Source of the DNA: Burkholderiales bacterium
GTDB lineage: Bacteria; Pseudomonadota; Gammaproteobacteria; Burkholderiales; Burkholderiaceae_C
DNA: 64,000 nt
Direction: 5' to 3'
NCBI GenBank assembly: GCA_016703325.1
Contig: JADJCH010000002.1
Coordinates: forward strand, 62,001-126,000
A model generated the notes under the pieces. The model had not been told where the DNA came from. It ran no database searches and saw nothing but the letters and a program-made list of their open reading frames with translations. Below, in pieces: positions 34,375-43,553 of this stretch. The position numbers and the translations under genes were made by a program. The stretch's first letter is position 1. Every line of letters begins with the position of its first letter.

Positions 34375-36375
34375 ATGAGCGCCTTCCTGTTGGGGCTGGC
34401 CTTTGGTGTGCTCGGCACTGCGGGTGCCGGGCTGCTGTGGCTGCTTCGCCGCGAAGAGCGGGCCCAGCAGGTGGCCGTGGCCAGTGGGGAGGCCTTCGCA
34501 GCCGCCATCAGCAAAGCCGCGCCCGATGCCATGTTCGCCTGCAGGGCAGACGGCTGTGTGGCCTGGGCCAACGAAGCCTCGGCCAGCACCTTCGGCCGTA
34601 CGCCCGAGGAGCTGCGCGGCAGTCCGCTGACCGGGTTGCTGCCGATGTTCTCATCGCTGACCATCGCCGACTGGATGCGCAGCCACGGCATACGCGGCCG
34701 GGTCGTCGGCATGGGCACCGATGGCCTGCGGGTGGATGGCACGCCGTTTCCCTGCGCGGTCTCGGCCAGCCAGTGCGAGGTGACAGGACACGACTACGCC
34801 ATCTTCATGGTGCGAGACACCTCCGACAGCCGCTGGGCCGAACAGGAATTGCTGCTGCGCGAGCGTGCGCTGGAGTCGGCCTCGGACGGCATCACCATCG
34901 CCAGCATGGAGTTTCCCGGGCAGCCGGTCATCTATGCCAACCCCGCCTTCCGACGCATCTCAGGCTACGACCTGGACGAGGTGATCGGGCGCAACTGCCG
35001 CTTCCTTCAGGGCGAAGACACGTCGCAGGTGGACTTGGGTGAAGTGCGGTCCGCCATCCGGGAGGGGCGTTCCACCCGCGTGGTGTTGCGAAACCGCCGC
35101 AAGGACGGCAGCCCGTTCTGGAACGAGCTGCGCCTGTCGCCGGTGCGGCGCGACGATGGTCGCGTCACCCACTACGTGGGGGTGCAGACCGACATCACCG
35201 AACGCATGGCCTACGAGGACATGCTGCAGCAGCGCACCGAGCGTCTCAACACGATCTTCGACCTCAGTCCGGACGGCTTTGTCGCGATGGACGAACGCGA
35301 CTGCATCACCGTGGTCAACAGTGCCTTCGAGCGCATGACGGGTCTTGCCGGCGCGGAGCTGATCGGCCAGCCCCGGTCGCATCTGGACGACTGTCTGGCT
35401 GCCATCAGCCGGGGGCAGGAGCCGCTGGATGCCGTCGGCGTGGCCGACACCCTGCCGGCGCAGGAACCACAGGCCCTGTCACAGCGACCCTATGTGGGTG
35501 AATTGATCCACCTGGCCGCGCCGGGGCAGCGCACGCTGCTGCGCCGCGTGCGCCACAGCCGTGGTGCCGGGCATGAGACGGTGATGTACTTCCGCGACAT
35601 CACCCGGGAACTGGAAGTCGATCGCATGAAGAGCGAGTTCCTGTCCATGGCGGCACACGAGCTGCGCACGCCGATGGCCAGCATCTTCGGTTTCACCGAG
35701 CTGCTGCTGCGCCGCAGCTTCGACGAGCCGCGGCGCCAGGACATGCTGGGCACCATTCACCGCCAGGCCGGCATCCTGATCAACCTGGTCAACGAGCTGC
35801 TGGACCTGGCGCGCATCGAAGCCCGCCGCGGCGCAGACTTCCACCGCCGCGTGCAACCCCTGGCACCGATCATCGAGACCACCGTGGCGGGCATCCTGGT
35901 GCACAACGACCCGCGCAAGGTTCAGGCCCGTCTGCCGCCGCAGCCGGTAATGGTGCTGGTGGACGAGTCCAAGCTGGCGCTGGCGCTGACCAACGTGCTG
36001 TCCAACGCCTACAAGTACTCCGCCAAGGACAGGGACATCCACCTGGAGTTGCGCCAGAGGGAGCGCGGGGGGCGGGCCGAAGTGGGCGTCGCGGTGATCG
36101 ATCAGGGCATGGGCATGACAGCCGAGCAGCGCGCACGCTTGTTCGAACGCTTCTTCCGCGCCGACACCTCCGGCAACATCCCGGGGACCGGGCTGGGCAT
36201 GACCATCGTCAAGGAGATCGTCGAGCTGCTGGACGGCCAGGTGGCGGTCGATTCCGAATTTGGCCAAGGCACCACCGTGACGCTGTGGTTCCCGGTTGCG
36301 ACGCAGCCCGCATCGCCGCTGCCCGGCGAAGGCCGCACCGACGACGCAGCGGTACAACTGCTGACCCTCACCTAA
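34375..36375 (+). CDS. LOV-domain blue-light sensor histidine kinase with flanking PAS domains
   Basis: A 666-residue protein: one N-terminal membrane helix (about 4-25), PAS (about 45-150), LOV (about 163-276), PAS-like (about 290-410), HisKA with H428 (AAHELRTPMASIFGF) and HATPase_c (about 530-645, DQGMGM, GTGLGMTIVK). The LOV domain keeps GRNCRFLQG with the flavin-adduct Cys208, and N240, N250 and Q271 that contact FMN. In known LOV kinases blue light forms a Cys-FMN adduct and changes kinase activity. A light role is predicted from these residues. Confidence 0.9.
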   Translation: MSAFLLGLAFGVLGTAGAGLLWLLRREERAQQVAVASGEAFAAAISKAAPDAMFACRADGCVAWANEASASTFGRTPEELRGSPLTGLLPMFSSLTIADWMRSHGIRGRVVGMGTDGLRVDGTPFPCAVSASQCEVTGHDYAIFMVRDTSDSRWAEQELLLRERALESASDGITIASMEFPGQPVIYANPAFRRISGYDLDEVIGRNCRFLQGEDTSQVDLGEVRSAIREGRSTRVVLRNRRKDGSPFWNELRLSPVRRDDGRVTHYVGVQTDITERMAYEDMLQQRTERLNTIFDLSPDGFVAMDERDCITVVNSAFERMTGLAGAELIGQPRSHLDDCLAAISRGQEPLDAVGVADTLPAQEPQALSQRPYVGELIHLAAPGQRTLLRRVRHSRGAGHETVMYFRDITRELEVDRMKSEFLSMAAHELRTPMASIFGFTELLLRRSFDEPRRQDMLGTIHRQAGILINLVNELLDLARIEARRGADFHRRVQPLAPIIETTVAGILVHNDPRKVQARLPPQPVMVLVDESKLALALTNVLSNAYKYSAKDRDIHLELRQRERGGRAEVGVAVIDQGMGMTAEQRARLFERFFRADTSGNIPGTGLGMTIVKEIVELLDGQVAVDSEFGQGTTVTLWFPVATQPASPLPGEGRTDDAAVQLLTLT

Positions 36376-36515
36376 CTTTACAAACCCGGCAAACCTGCTT
36401 GAAGCCCCGGCCGGACCATCGGCGCATCGATGCAACGCAACGAAAGCGCAATGATGTGTTCGGATTTGAATGGCCTGGCCGGGCCCTCCGGCCGCACGGC
36501 ATGCCGGGGAGTGAG

Positions 36516-37310
36516 ATGATGCGGGGCCCGTTGACTGCTTCTTCCCCGACCCAAGCCGTGCCGGTCCCCGGGATGCACCCGGTGACCGGCGGCGCTCCTG
36601 CCATGGCCGCCCACGTTCTGATGATCGACGACGACGCCCGTCTGACCGCGATGGTGCGTGACTACCTGCAGTCCAGTGGTTACCAGGTCAGCCTGGCTCC
36701 GGATCTGGCCAAGGGCCGGGCGGCGCTGCAGCGCGAGGGCTTCGACGCCCTCATCCTCGATCTGATGCTGCCCGACGGGGACGGACTGGACCTGACGCGC
36801 GAGCTGCGTGCCGATCCTCGCCTGCGGTCGCTGCCGCTGCTGATGCTCACCGCCCGCGGCGAGCCGATGGACCGCATCCTCGGCCTGGAGCTGGGGGCGG
36901 ACGACTACCTGCCCAAACCCTTCGAGCCGCGCGAGTTGCTGGCACGCATCAAGGCGCTGCTGCGGCGCGCTTCGCCGCAGCCCGACGACAGCGTGCTGCG
37001 CTTCGGCCGCCTGGAGATCGATGTCAACGCCCGCCAGGTGCGCATCGATGCCCGCATCTGCGAACTCACCAGCTACCAGTTCGACATCCTGCTGGTGCTG
37101 GCCCAGAGCGCCGGCCGGGTGATGTCGCGCGATCACATCATGGATGCCCTCAAGGGCCATCCGATGGAGGCCTTCGATCGCAGCATCGACGTGCATGTCT
37201 CGCGCATCCGTGCGGCCATCGAGGACGATCCCAAGACCCCGCGTCGCATCCTGACCGTGCGGGGTGCCGGCTACGTCTTCGCGCGCAAGCAGGACGGCGA
37301 CGGCGCGTGA
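36516..37310 (+). CDS. OmpR-family response regulator
   Basis: A 264-residue regulator: receiver (VLMIDDDARLT, LILDLMLPDGDG, YLPKPFEP) and C-terminal winged helix (ELTSYQFDILLVLAQSAGRVMSRDHIMDALKG, VRGAGYVFAR). The first 29 residues before MAAHVLMIDD are unconserved. ATG 36516 (or 36519) is chosen because GGGGAG lies just upstream; ATG 36603 would give the minimal protein. It is followed 52 nt later by its likely kinase (RstA/CpxR-like pair). A 140-nt gap separates it from the LOV kinase gene. Confidence 0.92.
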   Translation: MMRGPLTASSPTQAVPVPGMHPVTGGAPAMAAHVLMIDDDARLTAMVRDYLQSSGYQVSLAPDLAKGRAALQREGFDALILDLMLPDGDGLDLTRELRADPRLRSLPLLMLTARGEPMDRILGLELGADDYLPKPFEPRELLARIKALLRRASPQPDDSVLRFGRLEIDVNARQVRIDARICELTSYQFDILLVLAQSAGRVMSRDHIMDALKGHPMEAFDRSIDVHVSRIRAAIEDDPKTPRRILTVRGAGYVFARKQDGDGA

Positions 37311-37362
37311 GGCCTTCGCGCCGGCCAAGCCTCAGCCCTCGGACCGCTGATCTGGAGCCCGG

Positions 37363-38853
37363 ATGCCCCTGCGCAACCTGTACCTGCGCATCTACCTGAC
37401 CATCATCGCCATCCTGACGGTGTTTGCGCTTGTGGGTGGCATGCTGGTACAGCGGCTCACCGAAAGTGAGCGGGGTCGCTTCGAAGCGGCCTCCCAGGAG
37501 CGTGCTGCGGCCTGGGCCGAGCTGCTGCAGCACAGCCTGCCGCCTGCGACGGCATCTGTCGAGCAGCAGGGCGAGGCCTTGCTGGAGTGGGCGGATCGCC
37601 TGCGCTTGCCGCTGGCCCTGGACGATGCGGCAGGACGTCGCCTGGCCACCTCCGCCTTCTATGCCCGCCTGGAGGAAGAAGCCGGTCGAGCTGCGGGCCC
37701 GCGCTCGTCGGGCTCGCCGGAAACCGTCGCACCCGGCAGCCTGGCGCCGAGTGCCGCAGGCGTGCGCATCCAGCTCGAAGACGGGCGGGGACTCTGGGTG
37801 GGCAGCTTCAAGAAAAGGCTGCCGCCCAGGGTGCATGCGCCCTGGGACAGGGGGCCTCCCGCAGGCCCGCACAATGGACCGAAACCCGCAGGGGACGGGC
37901 CGCGGCCGCCCTTCGACGCCGGACCTCCGCCCGGCGGGGATCCGGGCGCCGGGTGGTTCAACCGCCTGCCCCGCTGGCTGGACGAAGCGGGTTTGCTCAT
38001 CCTGCTGCTCGGGCTGCTGTTCGTCGCCGTGGTGGCCGGCTCCTACCCGGTGGCCCGACGCCTGACCCGCCGGCTGGAGGCGCTGCAGCGGGGCGTCGAA
38101 AAGTTCGGCGGGGGCCAGTTGTCGCACCGGGTGAAGATGAGCGGCAAGGACGAAATTGCCCGCCTGGCCGACAGCTTCAACCAGGCGGCTGAACGCATCG
38201 AACGGCTGGTGCAGTCCAACCGCTCGCTGCTGGCCAACGCCAGCCATGAGCTGCGCTCCCCGCTGGCGCGGCTGAAGATGGCCCTGGCGATGCAGGACAC
38301 GGTGGCCGATCCCGAACGGCGCGCTGAGTTGCAGCAGGAGATGAGCCGCAACATCCGCGAACTCGATGCGCTGGTTGAAGAGGTGCTGCTGGCGAGCCGC
38401 CTGGACGCCAGCCGGGAAAGGGACCACGAGCCAGTGGACCTGCTGGGTGTGCTGGCCGAAGAGGCAGCCCGGGTGGGCGCGCAGGTGGAAGGGGAGGCGG
38501 TGGAGCTGCGCGGGGACGAGCGGCTGCTGCGCCGAGCCCTGCGCAACCTGTTGGAAAACGCCCGCCGCTACGGCGGTGAAGAAGTGGATGCGCGGCTGTA
38601 CCGCAGCGGCCGCAGCCAAGGCAGGGGCGAAGTGGTGGTGCAGGTCTGCGACCGGGGTCCGGGTGTGCCGCTGGAGTTCCGCGAGCGGGTCTTCGAGCCC
38701 TTCTTCCGCCTGCCCGGCCATGCGGAGCGGGCCGGTGGCGTCGGCCTGGGGCTGTCGCTGGTGCGGCAGATCGCCCAGCAGCACGGTGGTCGCGTCAGCG
38801 TCACGGCCCGCGAGGGCGGCGGCAGCTGCTTCGAGATTCGCCTGCCGCTGTGA
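37363..38853 (+). CDS. HAMP-containing sensor histidine kinase
   Basis: A 496-residue membrane kinase: helix 1 (about 8-30), periplasmic domain (about 31-205) ending in a Pro/Gly/His-rich stretch (about 147-200), helix 2 (about 210-230), HAMP, HisKA (NASHELRSPLARLK) and HATPase_c (NLLENARRYGG, DRGPGVP, GVGLGLSLVRQIAQQHGG). The architecture is CpxA/RstB-like. The proline-rich periplasmic segment is unusual and may sense envelope or metal conditions (speculative). Partner of the OmpR-type regulator just upstream. Confidence 0.92.
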   Translation: MPLRNLYLRIYLTIIAILTVFALVGGMLVQRLTESERGRFEAASQERAAAWAELLQHSLPPATASVEQQGEALLEWADRLRLPLALDDAAGRRLATSAFYARLEEEAGRAAGPRSSGSPETVAPGSLAPSAAGVRIQLEDGRGLWVGSFKKRLPPRVHAPWDRGPPAGPHNGPKPAGDGPRPPFDAGPPPGGDPGAGWFNRLPRWLDEAGLLILLLGLLFVAVVAGSYPVARRLTRRLEALQRGVEKFGGGQLSHRVKMSGKDEIARLADSFNQAAERIERLVQSNRSLLANASHELRSPLARLKMALAMQDTVADPERRAELQQEMSRNIRELDALVEEVLLASRLDASRERDHEPVDLLGVLAEEAARVGAQVEGEAVELRGDERLLRRALRNLLENARRYGGEEVDARLYRSGRSQGRGEVVVQVCDRGPGVPLEFRERVFEPFFRLPGHAERAGGVGLGLSLVRQIAQQHGGRVSVTAREGGGSCFEIRLPL

Positions 38854-38865
38854 AGCCGGTGCGGC

Positions 38866-40281
38866 TCAGTGCGCGCGTTGCTGCATGCGCGCGAGCATCC
38901 AGGCCAGGTAGCCGGTGAGCCCCAGGCCGGCCAGCAGCAGCCCGGCACTGGCGGCGACCCAGAAGCCCGGCGCCCCTTCGACGGCCGCCAGGGCAGGCCA
39001 GACGGCGCGCCTGCCCCAAGGGTCGAAGGCCAGCAGGTAGCCACCGCTCAGGCCGACGCCCCAGAGGGCCACCGCATGGATCAGCATCGGCACCTGGGCC
39101 ACGCGCCAGGCGCGCAGCACCGCGCTGGCCACCGCCTGCAGGGCGTCGCCGAAGTGGAAGGCGAGCATCCACAGCAGCAGCCCGACCGCGACGCTGGCCA
39201 CCTGGGCGTCCGGTGTGTACAGCCGAACGATGGGTTCCCGCAGCAGCAGCACGGCCAGGCCGGCCAGCAGGGCCAGGCCACCTGCGGTCTGCAGGCCGTG
39301 CCAGCCGAGCCGGCGGGCATCCACCAGGTCGGATGCACCCACCCGCTGGGCCACCAGCGTGCTGGTGGCATGGCCCAGCGCCAAGGGCAGCATGAACAGC
39401 AGGGCCGCCAGGTTGGCCACGATCTGGTGTCCCGCCACCGTGTGGGCGCCCAGCCGGGCGATGAAGATGGCCATGAAGGCAAAACCTGTGACGTCGATCA
39501 GCACCGACAGCCCGCTGGGGATGCCCAGGCGCAGCTGCGCGGCCAGCGCCTGGCGGTCCGGTGCATGCAGGCCGTGGCCGAGGATGGCAAAGCGCCGGTA
39601 GAAGTCGTCGCGCCGCAGTTGCCAAACCGCGCCGGCCACCTGCGCCCACATCGCCAGTGCGGTGGCGATGCCGCAGCCGGCCACCCCCAGTGCGGGTGAC
39701 TGGATCGGACCCCAGGGGCTGTCGAGTTCGACACCGCGCACCAGCAGCAGCGACAGTGGCAGCTTCACCGCCAGGCCGGCCAGTTGCAGCCGCATCACCT
39801 GCTTGGGTCGGGAGACGGCGACGTTGAAACCGCGCCAGGCGGCAAACAGCAGCGCAGCCGGCAGCGCCCAGGCCAGAGCCTGCAGGTAGGCCTCGATGCG
39901 AGGGCGCAGCTGCGGTCCAGCCCGTGACAGCGCCAGGAAGGGTTCCGGCCAGGCCAGGGCGGTGCAGCCCAGCACCGACAGGCCCAGCGCGATCCACACC
40001 GCCTGATGCAACTGGTGGCCGGCCTCGTGCAGCCGCCCGGCACCGTAGAGCTGCCCGACGATGGGGGCCAGCGAGGTCACCACCCCCATCAGCCCGATGA
40101 ACACGGTGATGTAGGTGGCCGCACCCACCGCCAGGGCGGCCAGGTCGAGCGCGGAGTGACGCGCCACCAGCAGGGTGTCGATGGTGGAGAAGGCCAGCAC
40201 TGCCAGCTGGCCGACGAACATCGGCCAGGCCAGCGTGGCGATGCGGCGCGCGCTGTCGCGCCAGCGGCTTGCCGGGTTCAT
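38866..40281 (-). CDS. MATE-family multidrug efflux protein (NorM-like)
   Basis: A 471-residue protein with twelve hydrophobic segments in two halves. Family features: LAWPMFVGQLAVLAFSTIDTL at the N-terminus, the repeat-symmetric GIPSGLSVLIDVTGFAFMA in the second half, and VAGHQIVANLAAL. These proteins export cationic drugs and dyes using Na+ or H+ gradients. Its start overlaps the stop of the upstream gene by 4 nt. Confidence 0.93.
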   Translation of the reverse strand: MNPASRWRDSARRIATLAWPMFVGQLAVLAFSTIDTLLVARHSALDLAALAVGAATYITVFIGLMGVVTSLAPIVGQLYGAGRLHEAGHQLHQAVWIALGLSVLGCTALAWPEPFLALSRAGPQLRPRIEAYLQALAWALPAALLFAAWRGFNVAVSRPKQVMRLQLAGLAVKLPLSLLLVRGVELDSPWGPIQSPALGVAGCGIATALAMWAQVAGAVWQLRRDDFYRRFAILGHGLHAPDRQALAAQLRLGIPSGLSVLIDVTGFAFMAIFIARLGAHTVAGHQIVANLAALLFMLPLALGHATSTLVAQRVGASDLVDARRLGWHGLQTAGGLALLAGLAVLLLREPIVRLYTPDAQVASVAVGLLLWMLAFHFGDALQAVASAVLRAWRVAQVPMLIHAVALWGVGLSGGYLLAFDPWGRRAVWPALAAVEGAPGFWVAASAGLLLAGLGLTGYLAWMLARMQQRAH

Positions 40282-40745
40282 GTGCCGGGACCGCCCGGCA
40301 GCGTGCTCGGGTCCGGATGATCCTGGCCTGTGGCCAGCCGTGCCCGTTCGGCGTAGCGGTTGAAGCGCCAGGCGCTGCCCTCGGCGGTGATGCGCTGCCA
40401 GACCGAGCGTTTCTGGACCGGGCTGAGGCGCGGCCAGGCCTGCACTTCCTCGAAGCTGCGACCGCAGCCCTTGCACATCGCGTCGCCCTGGGTGGTCGAA
40501 CAGATCGCGATGCAGGGGGCGTCGGGTGTGCTGGCGTACCAGGCCAGCCAGGCCTGACGCGCCGCCTCCGGCATGCTGTGCTCGTCGCACAGCGACTCGC
40601 GGTAGTAGGTCATCAGCGCGTACACCTCGGCCAGGGCGGCGAGTTCCGGCGCGAGGGCGGCACCGGGCAGGGGTGCTGCGTCGGCGCCGCGGCGGCGCCA
40701 CCAATTGACGGCCGCTTCGATGTCGGTGAGATGGATGCCGGCCAT
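40278..40745 (-). CDS. DUF3717-DUF1289 fusion protein
   Basis: A 155-residue protein of unknown function. Residues 1-25 (MAGIHLTDIEAAVNWWRRR) match DUF3717. Residues about 70-125 match DUF1289, a short Cys domain here with C-I-A-I-C and C-K-G-C spaced to bind a metal (PCIAICSTTQGDAMCKGCG). Between them is a helical segment (LAALAEVYALMTYYRES). It is translationally coupled to the MATE gene. DUF1289 proteins are often proposed Fe-S or zinc proteins; nothing firmer can be said. Confidence 0.8.
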   Translation of the reverse strand: MAGIHLTDIEAAVNWWRRRGADAAPLPGAALAPELAALAEVYALMTYYRESLCDEHSMPEAARQAWLAWYASTPDAPCIAICSTTQGDAMCKGCGRSFEEVQAWPRLSPVQKRSVWQRITAEGSAWRFNRYAERARLATGQDHPDPSTLPGGPGT

Positions 40746-40928
40746 GTCTGAATGCGAAACACCCCGACGGCCGGCGCACTGCGCTGTCCGTCGGGGCGGG
40801 GAGTGGGGCTCGCAGCATAGCGCTGCCGTGCCAACCCTCACCTCGGGCCGGTGTCAGCGGCCCAGGTTGTGCCCCGGGTGCTGCAATCCGCCCATCAGCC
40901 CATCGGTCTTTCAGAGCCCTTCACTCCT

Positions 40929-42089
40929 TCAGGCCTCGGCGCTGCTGCGCACCTGGGCCAGCGGGTTGGGCGGGGGCGGCAGCATTTCGGCCAGCACACA
41001 GCGCCCGCGTCCGCGCTGCTTGGCCGCGCGCACGGCCCGGCCGGCAGCACGCACCAGATCGAGGGTGCTGGTGGCATCCTGCGGCAACACCGCGATGCCC
41101 ACACTCAGGCTGACGCTGACCGGCTCGCCGCCCAGGTCCATTGGCACCGCGACGGCCGCCTGGAGTTTGTAGGCGATCGACTCCAGGTGCTGCACGCTGT
41201 CCACCGGATGCACCAGCAGCAGGAACTCATCGCCTGCCAGCCGGCCGAGCTGGTCGTCCAGCCGCACCGTGCTGCGCAGCCGCTGCGCGATGCCGCGCAA
41301 CAGGCGGTCGCCGATCTCGTGGCCATAGGCTTCGTTGAAGCGGCGAAACGCGTCCACGTCCAGCGACAACAGACCCAGTTGCTGACCGTCGCGCAGTGCC
41401 CGCGCTCGGGCATTGGCCGCCAGGTCGAAGAAGCGGCCGCGGTTGTGCAGGCCGGTCAGCTCATCCTGTTCCGCACTCCCGTGCAGGGCTTCTTCGGCCT
41501 GGATTCGGCTGGTGACGTCCAGCACCCGGCAATGGATGCGGGGGCCTTCGAGATCACCTTCCGGGCCGGCGCCAAGGCTGTCGCCGGACTGCAGCTCGTA
41601 GTGCAGCCAGCGCTGCTCGCGACCGTGGGGCGGCGTGTAGCGCAGCTGGCCGGTGAAGGCCAGGGGCTGCTGGGCCACCTGCATCAGGTACTCGCACTGC
41701 AGCTCCCGGTCGCTGTCGTCCAGGCAGGCCAGCCAGACCGTGAGTGGCAGGGCTTCGGTGCCGGGGGGCAGCCGCAGCAATTGCGCCATGCCGGGGGAGA
41801 TCGCCAACGCCTCGTCGCCCGGGCGCCAGCTCCATGCAGCGGCGGCCTCGTCTTCGCCGGTGGAAAGGACGGGTGTGTCCCGAACGGTGTCGGCCCAGGC
41901 CTGGCGGCGGTTGTTCGGGTCGCCCCGGGTGGCCTGGCTGATCTGGCGTTCGAAGTCGTCGTACGTGCGCCCCACCGCATCCAGCAGCGCGAGCCATTGC
42001 TGCGTATGGGGGGGCGGCTGGTCGGGTTCGAGGCGCAGCTGCTGCAGCTGCCGGGCGAGGATGCTGGGGGTGTCGGGCGATGGGGCCAT
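40929..42089 (-). CDS. PAS-GGDEF diguanylate cyclase (AGDEF active site)
   Basis: A 386-residue soluble protein: helical N-terminus (about 1-70), PAS-like domain (about 95-215, PAC motif RWLHYELQSGD... VLDVTSRIQAEEAL) and GGDEF domain (about 220-380) with DELTGLHNRGRFF and SLDVDAFRRFNEAYGH. The signature reads AGDEF. The A/S/GGDEF variants are usually active, so c-di-GMP synthesis is still expected. ATG 42089 has GGAAG 7 nt upstream; a GTG at 42134 is also in frame. Confidence 0.88.
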   Translation of the reverse strand: MAPSPDTPSILARQLQQLRLEPDQPPPHTQQWLALLDAVGRTYDDFERQISQATRGDPNNRRQAWADTVRDTPVLSTGEDEAAAAWSWRPGDEALAISPGMAQLLRLPPGTEALPLTVWLACLDDSDRELQCEYLMQVAQQPLAFTGQLRYTPPHGREQRWLHYELQSGDSLGAGPEGDLEGPRIHCRVLDVTSRIQAEEALHGSAEQDELTGLHNRGRFFDLAANARARALRDGQQLGLLSLDVDAFRRFNEAYGHEIGDRLLRGIAQRLRSTVRLDDQLGRLAGDEFLLLVHPVDSVQHLESIAYKLQAAVAVPMDLGGEPVSVSLSVGIAVLPQDATSTLDLVRAAGRAVRAAKQRGRGRCVLAEMLPPPPNPLAQVRSSAEA

Positions 42090-42252
42090 CTCGGAGCTTC
42101 CGGTGGGCAGGCGACTCGGCCTGAGCTGCCCCACAGCAACGTGCGCAGGGCCCCCGCTGTATCGGCCGGCCGCTGCGGGCCTTGATGCCCGCAGCTTCCG
42201 CCGCTCCCGCCGATAGCCCTGTCCCCCCGGCCCCCTGCTCCTCCCGGAGGCG

Positions 42253-42738
42253 TCAACCCTTCATCAACGAGCCCAGCACCTGCGGCAGCAGACTGCCCAG
42301 GTCGGCACCACCTTGCGGCAGCTGACCCTGCGGGGTGAGGGCGTCCACCACCTGCGGGAGCCATTGCGCCAGTGGGCCCGCGGCCTGACCCGCATCCAGG
42401 CCGACGCTGCCGGCCAGTTGTCCCAGCACCTGAGGCCCCAGCGCCTGTTGAAGCTGCTCGGGCGACACCGGCAGGTTCTGCCCGGTGGACACCCAGGAGG
42501 CGGCCGCCTCACCCAGTCCCCCCTGCTGCAACTGCTGCACCAGCCCGGCGAGGCCGCCCGCCAGTCCGCCACCCGCGCCAGCACCGGCGCCAGCGCCACC
42601 ACTGGTCAGAGCGCGCACCAGCCCTTCAATCAATTGAGCCGAACCACCCCCCTGGCCCAGAGCCTGGCCCAGCCCCTGGTTGAGCTGTCCGGCCAGCGCG
42701 CCGCCCACACTTCCGATCACCGAATCCAACAGTCCCAT
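42253..42738 (-). CDS. YidB/DUF937-family protein
   Basis: A 161-residue Gly/Gln/Leu-rich protein (MGLLDSVIGSVGGALAGQ start, VSPEQLQQALGPQVLGQLA and PLAQWLPQVVDALTPQGQL). This matches the YidB (DUF937) family, whose function is unknown. A run of Gly-Ala repeats (about 54-66) is a length-variable linker. AAGGAG precedes the ATG. Monocistronic, divergent from purN. Confidence 0.85.
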   Translation of the reverse strand: MGLLDSVIGSVGGALAGQLNQGLGQALGQGGGSAQLIEGLVRALTSGGAGAGAGAGGGLAGGLAGLVQQLQQGGLGEAAASWVSTGQNLPVSPEQLQQALGPQVLGQLAGSVGLDAGQAAGPLAQWLPQVVDALTPQGQLPQGGADLGSLLPQVLGSLMKG

Positions 42739-42890
42739 GCTTCGCTCCTTTTGCGTCAAGTCGGCGTCAAGTCTCTGAAAAAATCATCGGAGATCACCGT
42801 TTGTGGACTATCGCACGGCCGGATGATCCAGGTGCATTCCCGCACTCTTGTGGGTCGCAGCCCACGGTCGCTGGATACACTCGCGCTCCC

Positions 42891-43553
42891 ATGAAACGCA
42901 TCGTGATCCTGATCTCTGGCCGTGGCTCGAACATGCAGGCGATCCAGCAGGCCTGCCAGGCTGAAGGCTGGAACGCGCAGGTGGCCGCGGTGTTGAGCAA
43001 CCAGCCGGGAGCTGCCGGGCTGGCCTGGGCCGCAGAGCGCGGCATCGCCACCGCTGCGGTGGACCATCGCGCCTATCCGGACCGTCCCGCCTTCGAGGCG
43101 GCCCTGATCGAGGCCATCGACCGACACCAGCCTGACCTGCTGCTGCTGGCGGGTTTCATGCGCATCCTCACCGACGCCTTTGTGCAGCACTACGCCGGGC
43201 GCCTGCTCAACATCCACCCCTCGCTGCTGCCGGCCTTTGGTGGTTTGCACACCCATCGGCGTGCGCTGGAGGCGGGTTGCCGGTTTGTGGGGGCCACGGT
43301 GCACTTCGTGACGCCGCAGCTGGACCACGGCCCCATCGTCATCCAGTCGGCCGTGCCGGTGCGGCCGGAGGATGACGCCTCCTCGCTCGCGCAGCGCGTG
43401 CTGGCCACCGAACACCAGATCTACCCGCGTGCGGTGCGCTGGTTCCTGCAAGGCGATCTGCGGTTGGACAGCGCCGGTCGCGTGCATCAACGCCAGGGCG
43501 AGCCACAGTGGCTGTTTGAGGCGGGCCCCAATGATTACGGAGCAAGAACATGA
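42891..43553 (+). CDS. purN: Phosphoribosylglycinamide formyltransferase PurN
   Basis: A 220-residue enzyme transferring formyl from 10-formyl-THF to GAR in purine synthesis. Motifs: ISGRGSNMQAI (phosphate loop), LAGFMRIL, catalytic Asn/His in NIHPSLLPAFGG, and the catalytic Asp in TPQLDHGPIV. It overlaps rsmB by 4 nt (ATGA). Confidence 0.96.
   Translation: MKRIVILISGRGSNMQAIQQACQAEGWNAQVAAVLSNQPGAAGLAWAAERGIATAAVDHRAYPDRPAFEAALIEAIDRHQPDLLLLAGFMRILTDAFVQHYAGRLLNIHPSLLPAFGGLHTHRRALEAGCRFVGATVHFVTPQLDHGPIVIQSAVPVRPEDDASSLAQRVLATEHQIYPRAVRWFLQGDLRLDSAGRVHQRQGEPQWLFEAGPNDYGART

Noticed and set aside
41220..41270. Degenerate AGDEF taken as a dead diguanylate cyclase
   Set aside because: Ala in the first position is common in active enzymes and the other metal and substrate residues are present.
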